Positions 5,317 to 15,563 of a stretch of DNA of 44,698 bases are shown one piece after another; position 1 is the first letter of the stretch; every line of letters begins with the position of its first letter. The stretch is taken from positions 1 through 44,698 of IMG/VR virus record IMGVR_UViG_3300022538_000174; one strand, given 5' to 3'. The notes beneath the pieces are model-generated. The model was not told the origin of the DNA. It was given only the letters and a program-made list of their open reading frames with translations, and did not search any database. The DNA comes from a virus. The translations under genes were made by a program, and so were the position numbers.

Positions 5317-8300
5317 TATTCAACTCCTCCCGGCATTTTATCCTGAGCGATTTCAACCAATATTTTACCCCTGACGGCTTCTCTTATGCGCCTGATGATA
5401 CTTTCGATTATTTTATCCTTGGCTTGATTTGCTTCGAGCGTATCCTTTGCATCAACCCATGCCTTTGAAGTAATAACCCTCTTCAATTCTTTGTAGATTG
5501 CCTCGCCGGAAAGTGTAAGGTATCTATCATATTGCTCATCAGTAAGTTCAGTGCCTCTTATCTTCTTTGCTGGCATCCCCGGACTTATCCCTAATCTTTG
5601 AAGTTCTAATTCTACGGGGTCTTTGGTCGCCTTGGATGCCTTATAGGGGAGCCACTGTCTTATGGGACCGCCAGGGAGCAATATCTCTTGTCCGAATACT
5701 GTCTTCCTTGCTGGGACAGTTTCTGTTAGAAATGGTATCTGTGCTCTGGTGGCCTCGGATACTGTCTTGGGGTCTCGCAATACTACCTTGCCTGTTTTAA
5801 CAGCTTCGGTGGCTCTGCCCATTGATCTCAGGAATGAGGAATAAGGCACAAAAGAAGTTGGGAATCGCTGGCCGAAACGCCTCATGGCTGTATATCCACC
5901 ATCTCCCCTACTGATATTCTCCAAGAGATCAGAAAGCTGGGATACGTAGGAAACGTCAAGTAAGTATCTGCCAAATTCCATTCCCATTTTGGTAATAGAT
6001 TCTGAAGTTGGTGCTTTGCCTCTATCTCTCCAGGCATCACCAACAATAGCCACCATAGCGATAGGCGTACCGAAAGGCTCTATTCGCCTGTAAGAAATCC
6101 AATGATTCCCAATTTGCACTGACCAAGGGAGTTTGCCCTGAGCATAGAACCTTTCTCTTTCTGATGGACTTTTCGGAGCCGCCCCGACTAATTCACCATC
6201 AAGATACTTCGTTGCAAAGTAAGTAGCTATCAATGTACCTGCAATTTGATTTGTAATTACACTAGATAACTCTTGCCCGCGCAATTGTTTCCTTTGTAGT
6301 GCCACCCCAATTCCAGGAGTTAATTCAACACCCCTCTTCATCAAATTCCCTGGAGTTCTTACAAAAGGAATTATGAATCTACCCCCAGGAATCTGATTCC
6401 TGAGAGAAATTATAGATGACCCAACTTTACCCAAGGCATCCATAAAAGTAGTATAATCAGAGAACTTCCCGGCAGCCTTCATCATGGCATCTGTAGGATT
6501 CTGTTTCAATTCAGCAAAACGGACATTCAGTTTATCACCACGCAAGCCTTCTTTCAGTGCTGTTCTCATAGCAGTTGCACCGATCTCTGCGTCATAGGCA
6601 ATAGACCTGAAAAACACATCTTCAGCTCTTAACATTCTTGACGGAAAAGAAACAGCCGGGGCCGCTACTCTCGCTATTGCACTTGGAGATCGTGCAAAGG
6701 ACTCTAAAGATTTGCCAATATCAATCCCCCACTTAGTCATATCGGATTGGAGTTCACCCGTTCTGATGAGTTTTAATACTTTTGGAACGGCTGTTTTTAT
6801 TCCTGTTTTATAACCAATCCACATAGGCGCAATTTCACGAAGGTAATATTCTCTCTGTCTGCCTTGGAATTTAGCAACAGGAATATCAACTACTGCTCTA
6901 ATTGCCCTCCAAGGCGTTTGAAAAGCCTGCCATGTCGTATTGCTGATAGTATTAACAAGATGAGTCGGCGGGCCAGAAAGGATGCAATTATACCAGAACT
7001 CCCACATATATTCCCTGAAAGTGGGCTTCTCTGTGTTCCTTAAAAATTGAGCAAACTCCCTTGGATTGCTAGGATCAATCCTTTTATAGAGATCAATCAC
7101 CCGCTCCCATTCAGCACGACTTTCAGGTGGTATCTCACCGATCTTCTTCAATGCCTCCATCTGAGGCTTAGTATATTTCTGGTGTTTCTGAAGTATGCGA
7201 CCCGCCTCTGCACTGATTTGTCTTGCCGGTTCAAATACTGATTCCAGCGATTTACTAAGTTGGTCTTGGAATCCAATAATATCCTTACTGGTGAGGTTCG
7301 CTGTATCCATCTTCCTGATAAGAGCATCAGTCTTGGCGGCGGCGTCAGTGAGGTTCTGGACACTCTTGGTGAGAATGGCAGTTGCCTTCCCCTGCCCGTA
7401 TTGATCGGCAAAGGTTTTTATCTCAGATTCCTTTATCCCCACCGACATTGCATCTGTGGCGTCCCATCCTACCGTCTGCTGGGGATGTTTGTCTGAAATG
7501 TCCCTCAACCGATTCTTGGCGGTTTCCTGAATCTCCATACGCTCACCCTCAACGGTAAGCCGTTTTCTCGCCTCTACGGGCTTAACACCCTCAACTGGTA
7601 CTTCGGGGCGTATTTCAGGTTTAACGTACTCTACGGGCCTCATAGGAGGCTCTACTGGCTTTTCTGTGGGGTATTCTACGGGAAGTTTAACGCCAACTTC
7701 CTGTTTAACAGGCTCTCTTATCCTCATAGCCCGAAACTGCTCTTGCGTAGGTTTCTGCCCTAATGCCATCAATCCGGCCCCCAACATGGCATCTCCGGCA
7801 ACTCGACCCCACTCCCGCTGTTCTGCCGGAACCTGCAATTCCGATACAGCAGAAGGCACTCCAAATACCACCGCTCCACCAGCCATTGCAGGTACTCTTG
7901 GTAAGACCGCCAGACCTTTCAGCGATCCATGAAGCAATGCTCCTTGAGCACCCCCCTTTAAAGCACCTATCGCTGGGCTTTCACCCCGCTGAATAGATTC
8001 ACCAGCACCCATTGTCGCCATATAGGTAACGAGACCTGTTTGACTTATTACAGGGAGGTCAGTCCCTAGTCTGCCCATTCCATAATAAAGTGCATGTGCA
8101 ACTTCTCCAATAAATCCTTCCCTGGGGATATCTTTGCCTTTATGCTTTTCTGCCCACTTATCCCACAAATTAGATAAATCCTTAAAAGCCCCCCCTCTTG
8201 GGATACCGAACTTATCTTCTAAATATACAGTGAAGGCATCCATAGCTTTAAGCCAACCAGCCTGTCCCTCAGCAGCTGCCAATCCTATTGTATGTAAAGG

Positions 8301-8504
8301 TTGTAAAAGTGCCCTATTGAAGAATTGGCTTATTGTTCCTGGAGAAGATACTTTAGACGGAGGGATTTCTGGCAATAAAGATGTATTGTATCCAGGATAT
8401 TTCTTCAAAATAGCACCAACCAAAGTGCTATCATCAAGAGCAGAATAACTTGGATACTGCACCTTTATCCTCCCGGCAAGCTCCTGTGTACTTACTTGAG
8501 GCAT
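5316..8504 (-). CDS. Large polyvalent internal virion protein, 1062 aa
   Basis: The N-terminus ELAGRIKVQYPSYSALDDSTLVGAILKKYPGYN is a motif common to phage internal virion proteins. The middle contains YNCILSGPPTHLVNTISNTTWQAF, characteristic of large polyvalent proteins carrying LPD38-like segments. A proline/valine/glutamate-rich linker lies at about 255-310. Such proteins are packaged and may be ejected with the DNA. No lytic or polymerase motif was recognised. It lies between the lysis genes and two smaller putative virion proteins. Confidence 0.7.
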   Translation of the reverse strand: MPQVSTQELAGRIKVQYPSYSALDDSTLVGAILKKYPGYNTSLLPEIPPSKVSSPGTISQFFNRALLQPLHTIGLAAAEGQAGWLKAMDAFTVYLEDKFGIPRGGAFKDLSNLWDKWAEKHKGKDIPREGFIGEVAHALYYGMGRLGTDLPVISQTGLVTYMATMGAGESIQRGESPAIGALKGGAQGALLHGSLKGLAVLPRVPAMAGGAVVFGVPSAVSELQVPAEQREWGRVAGDAMLGAGLMALGQKPTQEQFRAMRIREPVKQEVGVKLPVEYPTEKPVEPPMRPVEYVKPEIRPEVPVEGVKPVEARKRLTVEGERMEIQETAKNRLRDISDKHPQQTVGWDATDAMSVGIKESEIKTFADQYGQGKATAILTKSVQNLTDAAAKTDALIRKMDTANLTSKDIIGFQDQLSKSLESVFEPARQISAEAGRILQKHQKYTKPQMEALKKIGEIPPESRAEWERVIDLYKRIDPSNPREFAQFLRNTEKPTFREYMWEFWYNCILSGPPTHLVNTISNTTWQAFQTPWRAIRAVVDIPVAKFQGRQREYYLREIAPMWIGYKTGIKTAVPKVLKLIRTGELQSDMTKWGIDIGKSLESFARSPSAIARVAAPAVSFPSRMLRAEDVFFRSIAYDAEIGATAMRTALKEGLRGDKLNVRFAELKQNPTDAMMKAAGKFSDYTTFMDALGKVGSSIISLRNQIPGGRFIIPFVRTPGNLMKRGVELTPGIGVALQRKQLRGQELSSVITNQIAGTLIATYFATKYLDGELVGAAPKSPSERERFYAQGKLPWSVQIGNHWISYRRIEPFGTPIAMVAIVGDAWRDRGKAPTSESITKMGMEFGRYLLDVSYVSQLSDLLENISRGDGGYTAMRRFGQRFPTSFVPYSSFLRSMGRATEAVKTGKVVLRDPKTVSEATRAQIPFLTETVPARKTVFGQEILLPGGPIRQWLPYKASKATKDPVELELQRLGISPGMPAKKIRGTELTDEQYDRYLTLSGEAIYKELKRVITSKAWVDAKDTLEANQAKDKIIESIIRRIREAVRGKILVEIAQDKMPGGVE

Positions 8505-8508
8505 AATA

Positions 8509-9180
8509 CTATTTGAATAATCCCAAGGGATCAGTTCTCACAGTATCAAGCGTAGCCCCTGTAGTTGTTGGCCCTTGAACTGGTCTTGTTGGGGTTAATG
8601 TTTGAGAGGGTAGTTTGAGAGCATTCATAACAGATTTCGGATAATTGAATCCATGCTGAAGTCTCAGATCAGAAAGAATATTATTTAGTTCAACCCCTTC
8701 GACTTCATCATCCCATTGAGGTTTTATAAGACCGCCGAGAGCAGTCATTATGGGATCACCACGCAGGAAATCCCTGCGTTGCTTCATCAACTGCTCTGCT
8801 CTTTTTCTAAGACTTCCCTTTTCTTCTTTAAGTCTTGTTGCGCCAACTTTCTCCGTTGCTTTTGCCTCTTCCCCTGCAATTTGAACCCTCGACACTGTTT
8901 GGCCGGGGGACATTCTTTTCAAGGGCATTGGCGTGATTTGCTGTCTTTGTTGTTTCGGTGCTCCACCCCTCATCTCTATGAGCGTATCGGCTATGGAGAT
9001 TATCCGGGGATCGTCCGGGTAATGTTTCTCAAGAAGCTTTAGCGTTTTTTCAAGGTTCTGAATCTCATCCTGTCGACCCTTTCTTTCCTGCTCAAGTCTC
9101 TGTCTGCGGGATGCGGCAAACTGAGGGCCAAAACCCTTTGCAAAGCCCGCCGCTATTGATAAACCGCCTGATTGTGGCAT
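8509..9180 (-). CDS. Putative internal virion protein, 223 aa
   Basis: Not recognised. The Gly/Ala-rich start SGGLSIAAGFAKGFGPQFAASRR leads into a long charged helix (about 27-60), a Gln-rich patch (80-90) and more helical sequence. Such composition is common in proteins packed inside podovirus heads. A good AAGGAG site precedes the ATG. Context is the main argument. Confidence 0.6.
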   Translation of the reverse strand: MPQSGGLSIAAGFAKGFGPQFAASRRQRLEQERKGRQDEIQNLEKTLKLLEKHYPDDPRIISIADTLIEMRGGAPKQQRQQITPMPLKRMSPGQTVSRVQIAGEEAKATEKVGATRLKEEKGSLRKRAEQLMKQRRDFLRGDPIMTALGGLIKPQWDDEVEGVELNNILSDLRLQHGFNYPKSVMNALKLPSQTLTPTRPVQGPTTTGATLDTVRTDPLGLFK

Positions 9181-9196
9181 TATATCTTACTCCTTA

Positions 9197-10240
9197 TTAG
9201 CCAAACAAACCGCCAAAGAAAGAACCGACACCTGTGGCAATATCACCATAAAGGCCATACTCTGTTGCCTCTTCCTGTAGTCTTATCTTGTCGGCCCAGG
9301 TTGTTTTCCCCCAATCAAATTCCTGCCCCCACTGACCGGCCTCAATGTTGAACTGCCTAATCTGTTCTGCCAAACTTTGTTGGAATTGACCACCGGCCAT
9401 TGCCATTTCTCTTTGCCGTATCCCCAACTCCTCTCCGCTTATCATGGCACCAATGCCATACTGTTGAGCCCCTGCTACTTGTTGCTGTGTTTGAAGATTA
9501 ATCTGTTTTATCAGATCGGACATACTTCTTGCACCGGCTTCCATTCCCCCTGCCGTTAATTGCTCAATTTCCCCTGCTGTACGGCCTTGGGCCAGCAAAG
9601 CCTGTTGCGTCATCCTGGACATCTTGCCAATACCACGAGCGCCCAGTCTTTGCGCTTCAGCCGCCTGGAGTGCGCCGATTCTGCGTTGTTCTTCCTGCCA
9701 GGCCGCTACCGCATCAGCCAACTGTTGCGAGAAGTCTTCTTCCTCTTCTTCATCAGGAGTAACTTCGGGGCCAAGCCCACCACCAACTGATTCTACATCC
9801 GAAGGTTGTCCGGCCGCCAACCAATCATTATAATTCAGAAACCCGCCAGAATCCAGATAGTCCTGATAATCAGCGGTTCCAGCAGGCGGTGGCTCAACTG
9901 GTGGTTCTATAGGCGGCTCTCCTGGCTCTCCAAAAGTATCCCTATATTCTTGATATAAATTTGCCATCCCTTGTAACTGAGTGGCAGACATATTTTCCCA
10001 ATCAACATCGGGATAATTTTCTGCCATCCAATCTGCCCAACTCAACATCTCAGTAGGTGGCTCTCCCGGCTCTACAGGCGGTTCTACAGGGGGCGGTTCT
10101 GGTGGTGGTTCATCATCTCTGGGAGCCAACGGCTCTGGCATACCCTGAGCTATCCATTCGTCTAATTTCAGGTGGCCGCCATTGGCAATGTACGCTTTGT
10201 GTAGTTCAAACGCTTCTCCCGGTGTAAATTCTTCAGCCAT
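9197..10240 (-). CDS. Putative virion protein with Pro/Glu repeats, 347 aa
   Basis: Short degenerate repeats appear in the first half: HLKLDEWIAQG, FLNYNDWLAAG and WADWMAENYP. They are separated by runs of P and E such as PPPEPPPVEPPVEP. Residues 175-320 are Gln/Ala-rich and helical (QTQQQVAGAQQYGIGAMI). The C-terminus TGVGSFFGGLFG is glycine-rich and hydrophobic. The pattern resembles internal or ejection proteins of podoviruses; no enzyme motif is visible. Confidence 0.6.
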   Translation of the reverse strand: MAEEFTPGEAFELHKAYIANGGHLKLDEWIAQGMPEPLAPRDDEPPPEPPPVEPPVEPGEPPTEMLSWADWMAENYPDVDWENMSATQLQGMANLYQEYRDTFGEPGEPPIEPPVEPPPAGTADYQDYLDSGGFLNYNDWLAAGQPSDVESVGGGLGPEVTPDEEEEEDFSQQLADAVAAWQEEQRRIGALQAAEAQRLGARGIGKMSRMTQQALLAQGRTAGEIEQLTAGGMEAGARSMSDLIKQINLQTQQQVAGAQQYGIGAMISGEELGIRQREMAMAGGQFQQSLAEQIRQFNIEAGQWGQEFDWGKTTWADKIRLQEEATEYGLYGDIATGVGSFFGGLFG

Positions 10241-10241
10241 C

Positions 10242-10484
10242 TCAACTCTCCTTCTCTTCCAAAACTGTTTCCTTGGCGGGCGTACCGTTATCGCTGGGTA
10301 CAGGCGGCGCTATCCCCTCCAGTTCATCCAACTGCTCCAACGCACCTATCTGCTTCAGCAGTGATTCCCTATCAATCGTCAATGCTTGCTGCTGCTTGGC
10401 AATCCTGTACTCCAACGTGGCGATCTGTTGCAGTCGCTTCTCCCGCTCTTCCTGAATCTTTATCTTACCGTTTTTCTTAGACAT
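10242..10484 (-). CDS. Coiled-coil small protein, 80 aa
   Basis: From the ATG at 10484 (sharing TAATG with the fibre gene) the product is MSKKNGKIKIQEEREKRLQQIATLEYRIAKQQQALTIDRESLL. This is a basic start followed by a strong coiled coil, then an acidic tail. It may be an assembly or chaperone factor for the adjacent fibre; that role is inferred from position only. Confidence 0.6.
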   Translation of the reverse strand: MSKKNGKIKIQEEREKRLQQIATLEYRIAKQQQALTIDRESLLKQIGALEQLDELEGIAPPVPSDNGTPAKETVLEEKES

Positions 10485-12103
10485 TATGTTGCCGTCCCTA
10501 GTTTGTCCGAGGTGTAATTCATACACATGCCATGAAGTTCCGCATCTGCATCCAAAGTATCATTTACAGCATCATCGCCAATTCGTCTAATTCGGAAATG
10601 TAAACAATTATCATTGACACCCGGCGCAGCTAAGGTGAATGTCGTTAAAGTAAGACCCTCTGCGGTACTGGAAGATTCAGAAGTGCCCCCGGCATCGGTT
10701 GAGCTTAACAAAGTGTCATCTGCCCCTGCTGTTGTATCTTCATCTGCTGCCCTCCATATATATTCTATCTGCCACTCGCACTTTTTCTCTGTTGCAGTCG
10801 AACTCCACCCTATTGTTAAAGTCGGTGCTGTTGTTCTATACATACGGTTAGGTATTCGGATGTTGCCCGCTACACCGTCTTGCTGTCCATCAGTAAACTG
10901 CCATGCGCCAGAAACGCCATGATTTACATATGCTGCCGCTAACCCTACCGGAGCTTCTTTTAAGCCTTGAACGCCAAGCCACAAAGAATTTGTAACCATT
11001 GCCGTGCCAGTCATCGTCAGTATTCCATCAGCGGCGAAGGCGGAGTAGTTAGTGGCTTGATCTCCAAGACGGGTTGTGCCGACATTGTGGAACCCTGTCT
11101 GTGGCGTCGCCGTCCCGAAGCCGACGTAGCCAGTGGTAGTCTTTATAACAACTACATCATCTGCCCCACCTGGACTCGCATCGTAAAGGTGAAGATCGTG
11201 GTCTCCATCTCTTTGACCAATTGTCCACATTGTAGCACCAGCGTCTTGGAATAGAATTTGCCTATAGCCAGTATCCGCTACTGCTCGATTGATGGATATT
11301 TCTCCATCGTATGCTTCCACTAGCGACCCTGGCGTCGCCGTCCCGATGCCGACGTTGCCACCAACAAGAATAGTTAAAAATGGGGCTGGTATGTTTCCAG
11401 TAGGGTCAGTTGTATCATAAGAAATTAAAAATTTATTATCATGGTCATCAATACCTGTCATCCAATATGAATTCTCATCACTTAGACCATACACAGCATA
11501 AGCATCTTTAGCAGAACCAGATGAATATACTTTCAAAATGGCATCGTCTCCAGTGTTTTGAATATGTAAATTCGCCCCAGGACTACTCGTCCCGATGCCG
11601 ACGTTGCACCCCATAAACGCAGCATATCCCGCTGTGTAAAATTCCAACCGCTCGGCTGCTGAGATGCCGACATAGTTCCCATTGGAGAGCAATATATCTC
11701 CGCCCACAGTCAGATTGTTCGAGATATTCACCTCAGTCGAGGCATTGATGTCTACCGTCGGAGCGGTAATCTCCAATTCAGTATCGGCGTCAATGTCCAA
11801 CTGCCCATCTGCACTGGAGTAAATCGACAGCCCCGTATCCCTGAAGTATATCCGCCTATCATCCAGCATCCTTCCGCCAGACTTCAGCAGGTAGTCGTCC
11901 ATCGTGTGAATTGAAGGCGTCCGGGTGAAAGGTGCCGAGAAGAAATGGGTATTTATCCCGGTCTTCATTGTCTGGTAGAACCGCCCCTTATGGGTTACAT
12001 TCGTGCGAATATCCCCTATCTTGCCGTCTCTGGGCACAGGCATCCCTGTCAGGATTTCGTCCTGCTTGGCGTCTAGAGCTAGTTGTATTTCCTGGTCAAT
12101 CAA
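10484..12103 (-). CDS. Tail fibre/appendage protein with NVGIGT repeats, 539 aa
   Basis: Repeated strings of the form NVGIGTSSPGANLHI, NVGIGTATPGSLVE and YVGFGTATPQTGFH are hallmarks of trimeric beta-helical phage fibres and spikes. The N-terminal 60 residues probably attach to the tail and the C-terminus to receptors. The start is TTG at 12103, overlapping the preceding gene's end, with AGGAGA upstream. No chaperone or intramolecular peptidase domain is recognised at the C-terminus. Confidence 0.75.
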   Translation of the reverse strand: MIDQEIQLALDAKQDEILTGMPVPRDGKIGDIRTNVTHKGRFYQTMKTGINTHFFSAPFTRTPSIHTMDDYLLKSGGRMLDDRRIYFRDTGLSIYSSADGQLDIDADTELEITAPTVDINASTEVNISNNLTVGGDILLSNGNYVGISAAERLEFYTAGYAAFMGCNVGIGTSSPGANLHIQNTGDDAILKVYSSGSAKDAYAVYGLSDENSYWMTGIDDHDNKFLISYDTTDPTGNIPAPFLTILVGGNVGIGTATPGSLVEAYDGEISINRAVADTGYRQILFQDAGATMWTIGQRDGDHDLHLYDASPGGADDVVVIKTTTGYVGFGTATPQTGFHNVGTTRLGDQATNYSAFAADGILTMTGTAMVTNSLWLGVQGLKEAPVGLAAAYVNHGVSGAWQFTDGQQDGVAGNIRIPNRMYRTTAPTLTIGWSSTATEKKCEWQIEYIWRAADEDTTAGADDTLLSSTDAGGTSESSSTAEGLTLTTFTLAAPGVNDNCLHFRIRRIGDDAVNDTLDADAELHGMCMNYTSDKLGTAT

Positions 12104-15100
12104 GGACTGTTATCTCCTCATCTGGTACTATAAAATCTTCAATCTCAAATCTTGAATTGCTACACTCAAAGCTGAAAGAGAATAATTTGGCGGTAACATT
12201 TAGTTGAATCTCAACATTTTTAAACCCTGATGAACTTGCATCTATTAACATTGTTTTAAACGCACTTGTACTCCCGTCCAAAAATATTTCAAGAGTAATG
12301 TCCGCTCCAGAATAATGAGTCAAGTATCCTTTACCGAGAATCTTATTTTTGTAAGGAGTACCATTATCGTATTCTTTGGTTTTAATCTCACCAGCCTCAT
12401 CGCTGCCAGCAAAAAGATTACCCAATTGTAGGCTCGATAATCGGCCAGAACTAACAGTCTCTCTTAAAATCTCCGGTTCATTATGAATCGCAGTTACTGT
12501 AGGGCCACCCCAACAGCCGATAGAAACAATATTACCATAAACACAGCTAGCAGATAAGTTTTCTCTACTCCAAGATTTAGTCTCAAATGAATATATCCAT
12601 ACTTCTATTGAAGTTGCATCGCGAGTATCTGGCACAAAGAAAAGCCTTTTTCTTTTCATACTGTAGCCCATTGCTGGGGCATGAATGGTAAGTGATTGGT
12701 ATGACTTACGTTTCATAAGAGTCAATTCTTCTACGCCTGGGAATAAAGTAATTGCTGATTCATCTGCAACACATAAACCAAACGGCGTGATAGCATTAGC
12801 ATGATCCCATTTACTACCAACTCCATTATACCTACCTAGTTCCCTCAAAGTACCTGGTTGAAGTACTACAACACTCCTTTCCATTAATACCCACCAATTA
12901 CTATTAAAATAAGATATAGATATAATCTCATCCCCTGAATAGAGACCAACATCCTTAGACATGCTTAATAATGCTATGTCAGGCGTTCCAGGCTGAGTTT
13001 CTATAACTCTACTTCGCTCACGAATCGTTTGTTCATTTTCGTCTTTCGTGTCAATATTACCATAAAGCACTTTTGAACCGTCAGTATCACAGGCTCCCCA
13101 CCTGATTGCTGGAACTTTGACTTTAGCCGCCCTACCTGTATTGGTGAAGTAGGTGAATGCTTTCTCCCCTGTGAAGGGGATGTAGAATGTCCCTACCGCC
13201 GTTGTGCTGGCGGCCCCTCCACACCAATCTTGAGAGTTATAAGTTGTTGAAACACCGAGACTGTTTACCGCAGCGGCAGGCAGTGTAATTGTATTAGTTA
13301 CCTGAGATTCAACTATTGAACACATTGATGCTGGTTCTATTGCCGAACTGGAACCAATGGCGATCAGGTCATAGATGCTCAGCCCATGAGCGTCGGACTC
13401 TAAGGTGGTCCCACTGCCACCAGAAGCATCCGAAGTTTCTGTATGCTGTATAGCCGCCATTATTGGACACCAGTACCCGGTATTCTCATCATCAAAGACC
13501 AGTTCCGATTCACTCCAGCCCTTGTTAATGTCAAGAGTTACAATCTCATACCAGTCTGGATCATCATGGAACTTGTAGTACAACCTAATAGCCGTTATCC
13601 GTCGATTCCACGAGGCTTGTGCCGCTCCCGTATATACTTCCACCATAAATGCCCTGGCATCGGCAGCGGTAACTATAGTCCCCATCTCGACACCAACATC
13701 TCCACTAGAGGTTTTCCCTAGTGCAGTCTCCTGCACATGGTCAAATACAAAGGTGGCCGTCACCCTGTCTCTGGCATTCCACTCAACGTCTACCGCCTTA
13801 TCCGGCCAATCGGCGTGATGAGCCGCCGCTATATGGATTGCCACTTCATTTGCCGCACTTGTGGCATCACCTACTCGGCTCCCCAAAACAATCGTCGGGG
13901 CTACAAGTTCCTGATTCTGCAACTTCCAAGCATTATAGGACTCCTGCATCGGCGGGGCAACATATCTTCCACCATTAAGTCCATATCTGCTACGCTGGAG
14001 AGAAACAGTATCCATCGTAAACGATCCTTCGGTAGAAGTTGTCTCAGCAGCGGTTATGGTAAAAGCCGCCGTTGAAGCGGCAGCAGCAGATGTAAAGTAA
14101 ACCGTATGAGTCCCCGCAGTTATCGGCAAACTAACAGAAGCCGAAGATAATGCACTAAGAACAAGTGTAAAATCACCGTCTGGAGCAGTCGTTACCGCTA
14201 TGGTATATGTGAATGAATAACCGACACTGTTTTCTGCTGTTATGGCTCTGTTTGCAGCGGTTTGTATCAGAGTGCCATTAAGGGTTCCCCCAGCGAATAC
14301 AAATGCGCAGTTCCCGCCACTATCGTCTGCAACTCCCGTTACATCCCAATCAGCGTGAGTGGCGAAATCCGTTTCATTCAGATTCTCAGCAACCCCTACA
14401 ACTTCTCCCCAGAAATCCCGCTTGATATGACCATACCATTGAGAAGCATGGTCATCGTAGAAATTGCCATTGGAGACCCTCAAATCACCCCGAATAGCAA
14501 ACATTGAAATATCAGGCAATGGATATAAATATGCAGAAACACTGGCTTCATCAGTAAGAGCCTCTTGGACATCTACTGAATTAGCCGCTGGTTCTTTAGT
14601 CTTTACTGTGTAATAACCATTATTATCGGTTGTATTGAATACTCTTATGATTTCGCCGACTTCGTAATTCGCTAGGTTCGCATGACCGCTTATCCTGTCT
14701 GTAGACGCAGTAAAAGTTATATTGCTTGACCCCTGGACAAGCCGATTGCTTGTGGCTCTTTCCCATCCTCCCTTGGCTGTCGTTTCGTCAATAAATTCAG
14801 TATCAGCATCGCCAGATTGTTCTTTTGTATTGAATCTGTGAATATTTATTTCCCATGCGCCAGCTGATTTAACTATCCTTGCCAGTACTTTATACAAAGT
14901 TGAAACTTGTCTTGGAGTAGTGGAATTGTCCCATTCAGCCCGATATTCAATAATCCCTTGACCTGGCATAGCATAAGAGTCATCAATGCCTCCCACCTTA
15001 GATACATTGGCAAGGGATTTAACGGATTTTGTAATGTGATCCGCCCTCACATTTTTGAATACCTGGAACTGATTCTCCCCCAAATCTCTGGCACTCAGGA

Positions 15101-15143
15101 AATCAACTTCGCCGCCGTCAAATCTGTCGAGGATTATCGCCAT
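12096..15143 (-). CDS. Large beta-rich tail protein (nozzle/stabiliser-like), 1015 aa
   Basis: The start MAIILDRFDGGEVDF and many short hydrophobic repeats fit the large beta-propeller tail proteins of podoviruses. Residues roughly 140-210 resemble part of the 183-residue protein (15564-16115): ITFTASTDRISG, GEIIRVFNTTDNNGYYTV. Residues roughly 285-390 resemble part of the 459-residue protein (17257-18636): TAANR, ITAGTHTVYFTSAAAAST. It is therefore a mosaic of modules shared with neighbouring structural genes. The product is probably on the tail. Confidence 0.65.
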   Translation of the reverse strand: MAIILDRFDGGEVDFLSARDLGENQFQVFKNVRADHITKSVKSLANVSKVGGIDDSYAMPGQGIIEYRAEWDNSTTPRQVSTLYKVLARIVKSAGAWEINIHRFNTKEQSGDADTEFIDETTAKGGWERATSNRLVQGSSNITFTASTDRISGHANLANYEVGEIIRVFNTTDNNGYYTVKTKEPAANSVDVQEALTDEASVSAYLYPLPDISMFAIRGDLRVSNGNFYDDHASQWYGHIKRDFWGEVVGVAENLNETDFATHADWDVTGVADDSGGNCAFVFAGGTLNGTLIQTAANRAITAENSVGYSFTYTIAVTTAPDGDFTLVLSALSSASVSLPITAGTHTVYFTSAAAASTAAFTITAAETTSTEGSFTMDTVSLQRSRYGLNGGRYVAPPMQESYNAWKLQNQELVAPTIVLGSRVGDATSAANEVAIHIAAAHHADWPDKAVDVEWNARDRVTATFVFDHVQETALGKTSSGDVGVEMGTIVTAADARAFMVEVYTGAAQASWNRRITAIRLYYKFHDDPDWYEIVTLDINKGWSESELVFDDENTGYWCPIMAAIQHTETSDASGGSGTTLESDAHGLSIYDLIAIGSSSAIEPASMCSIVESQVTNTITLPAAAVNSLGVSTTYNSQDWCGGAASTTAVGTFYIPFTGEKAFTYFTNTGRAAKVKVPAIRWGACDTDGSKVLYGNIDTKDENEQTIRERSRVIETQPGTPDIALLSMSKDVGLYSGDEIISISYFNSNWWVLMERSVVVLQPGTLRELGRYNGVGSKWDHANAITPFGLCVADESAITLFPGVEELTLMKRKSYQSLTIHAPAMGYSMKRKRLFFVPDTRDATSIEVWIYSFETKSWSRENLSASCVYGNIVSIGCWGGPTVTAIHNEPEILRETVSSGRLSSLQLGNLFAGSDEAGEIKTKEYDNGTPYKNKILGKGYLTHYSGADITLEIFLDGSTSAFKTMLIDASSSGFKNVEIQLNVTAKLFSFSFECSNSRFEIEDFIVPDEEITVLD

Positions 15144-15562
15144 TATTGATTATGCCTTTCCATTACTCTAACACGTGATTCTACTTTTCTTGCATTAGAA
15201 TTAATGCTATTAATTTTCTCCACCATCCTGATCTGTGAATTTTGCATTTTGCGGATAAGGTTAGTATTCATAGTTATTTGCTTCTGTAGTTTTGATTTCT
15301 CCCCGTTGGCAAACTCCAGTTTTAATATTCTGTCGCTAAAAGAGGATATTTGGCCCCCATGCTCCTTAACAGTCGTAGCAATTATTTCAATGTCCTGGCG
15401 TGTATTGGCGTCCATTACACCAGATGTCTCTGCATCTATGACCAGTCTTCTAATATCTTCACCAAATGTAATTATCAGAAGTGCTACAACCGTAGCGATT
15501 ACAGTCCTGAATCCTACAACAAGTTGATTAGTTTCGGGGTCTACACGAGAAGACCACTGCAT
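15143..15562 (-). CDS. Membrane-anchored coiled-coil protein, 139 aa
   Basis: One hydrophobic helix (about 17-34, FRTVIATVVALLIITFG) is followed by a long coiled coil (about 60-135). It stops in TAATG shared with the large tail protein. Possible roles are a tail-associated ejection component or a holin-like accessory; the sequence does not decide. Confidence 0.6.
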   Translation of the reverse strand: MQWSSRVDPETNQLVVGFRTVIATVVALLIITFGEDIRRLVIDAETSGVMDANTRQDIEIIATTVKEHGGQISSFSDRILKLEFANGEKSKLQKQITMNTNLIRKMQNSQIRMVEKINSINSNARKVESRVRVMERHNQ

Positions 15563-15563
15563 T

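Noticed and set aside
5567-8448. Several plus-strand ORFs of 60-104 codons
   Set aside because: All are antisense shadows of the 1062-residue gene.
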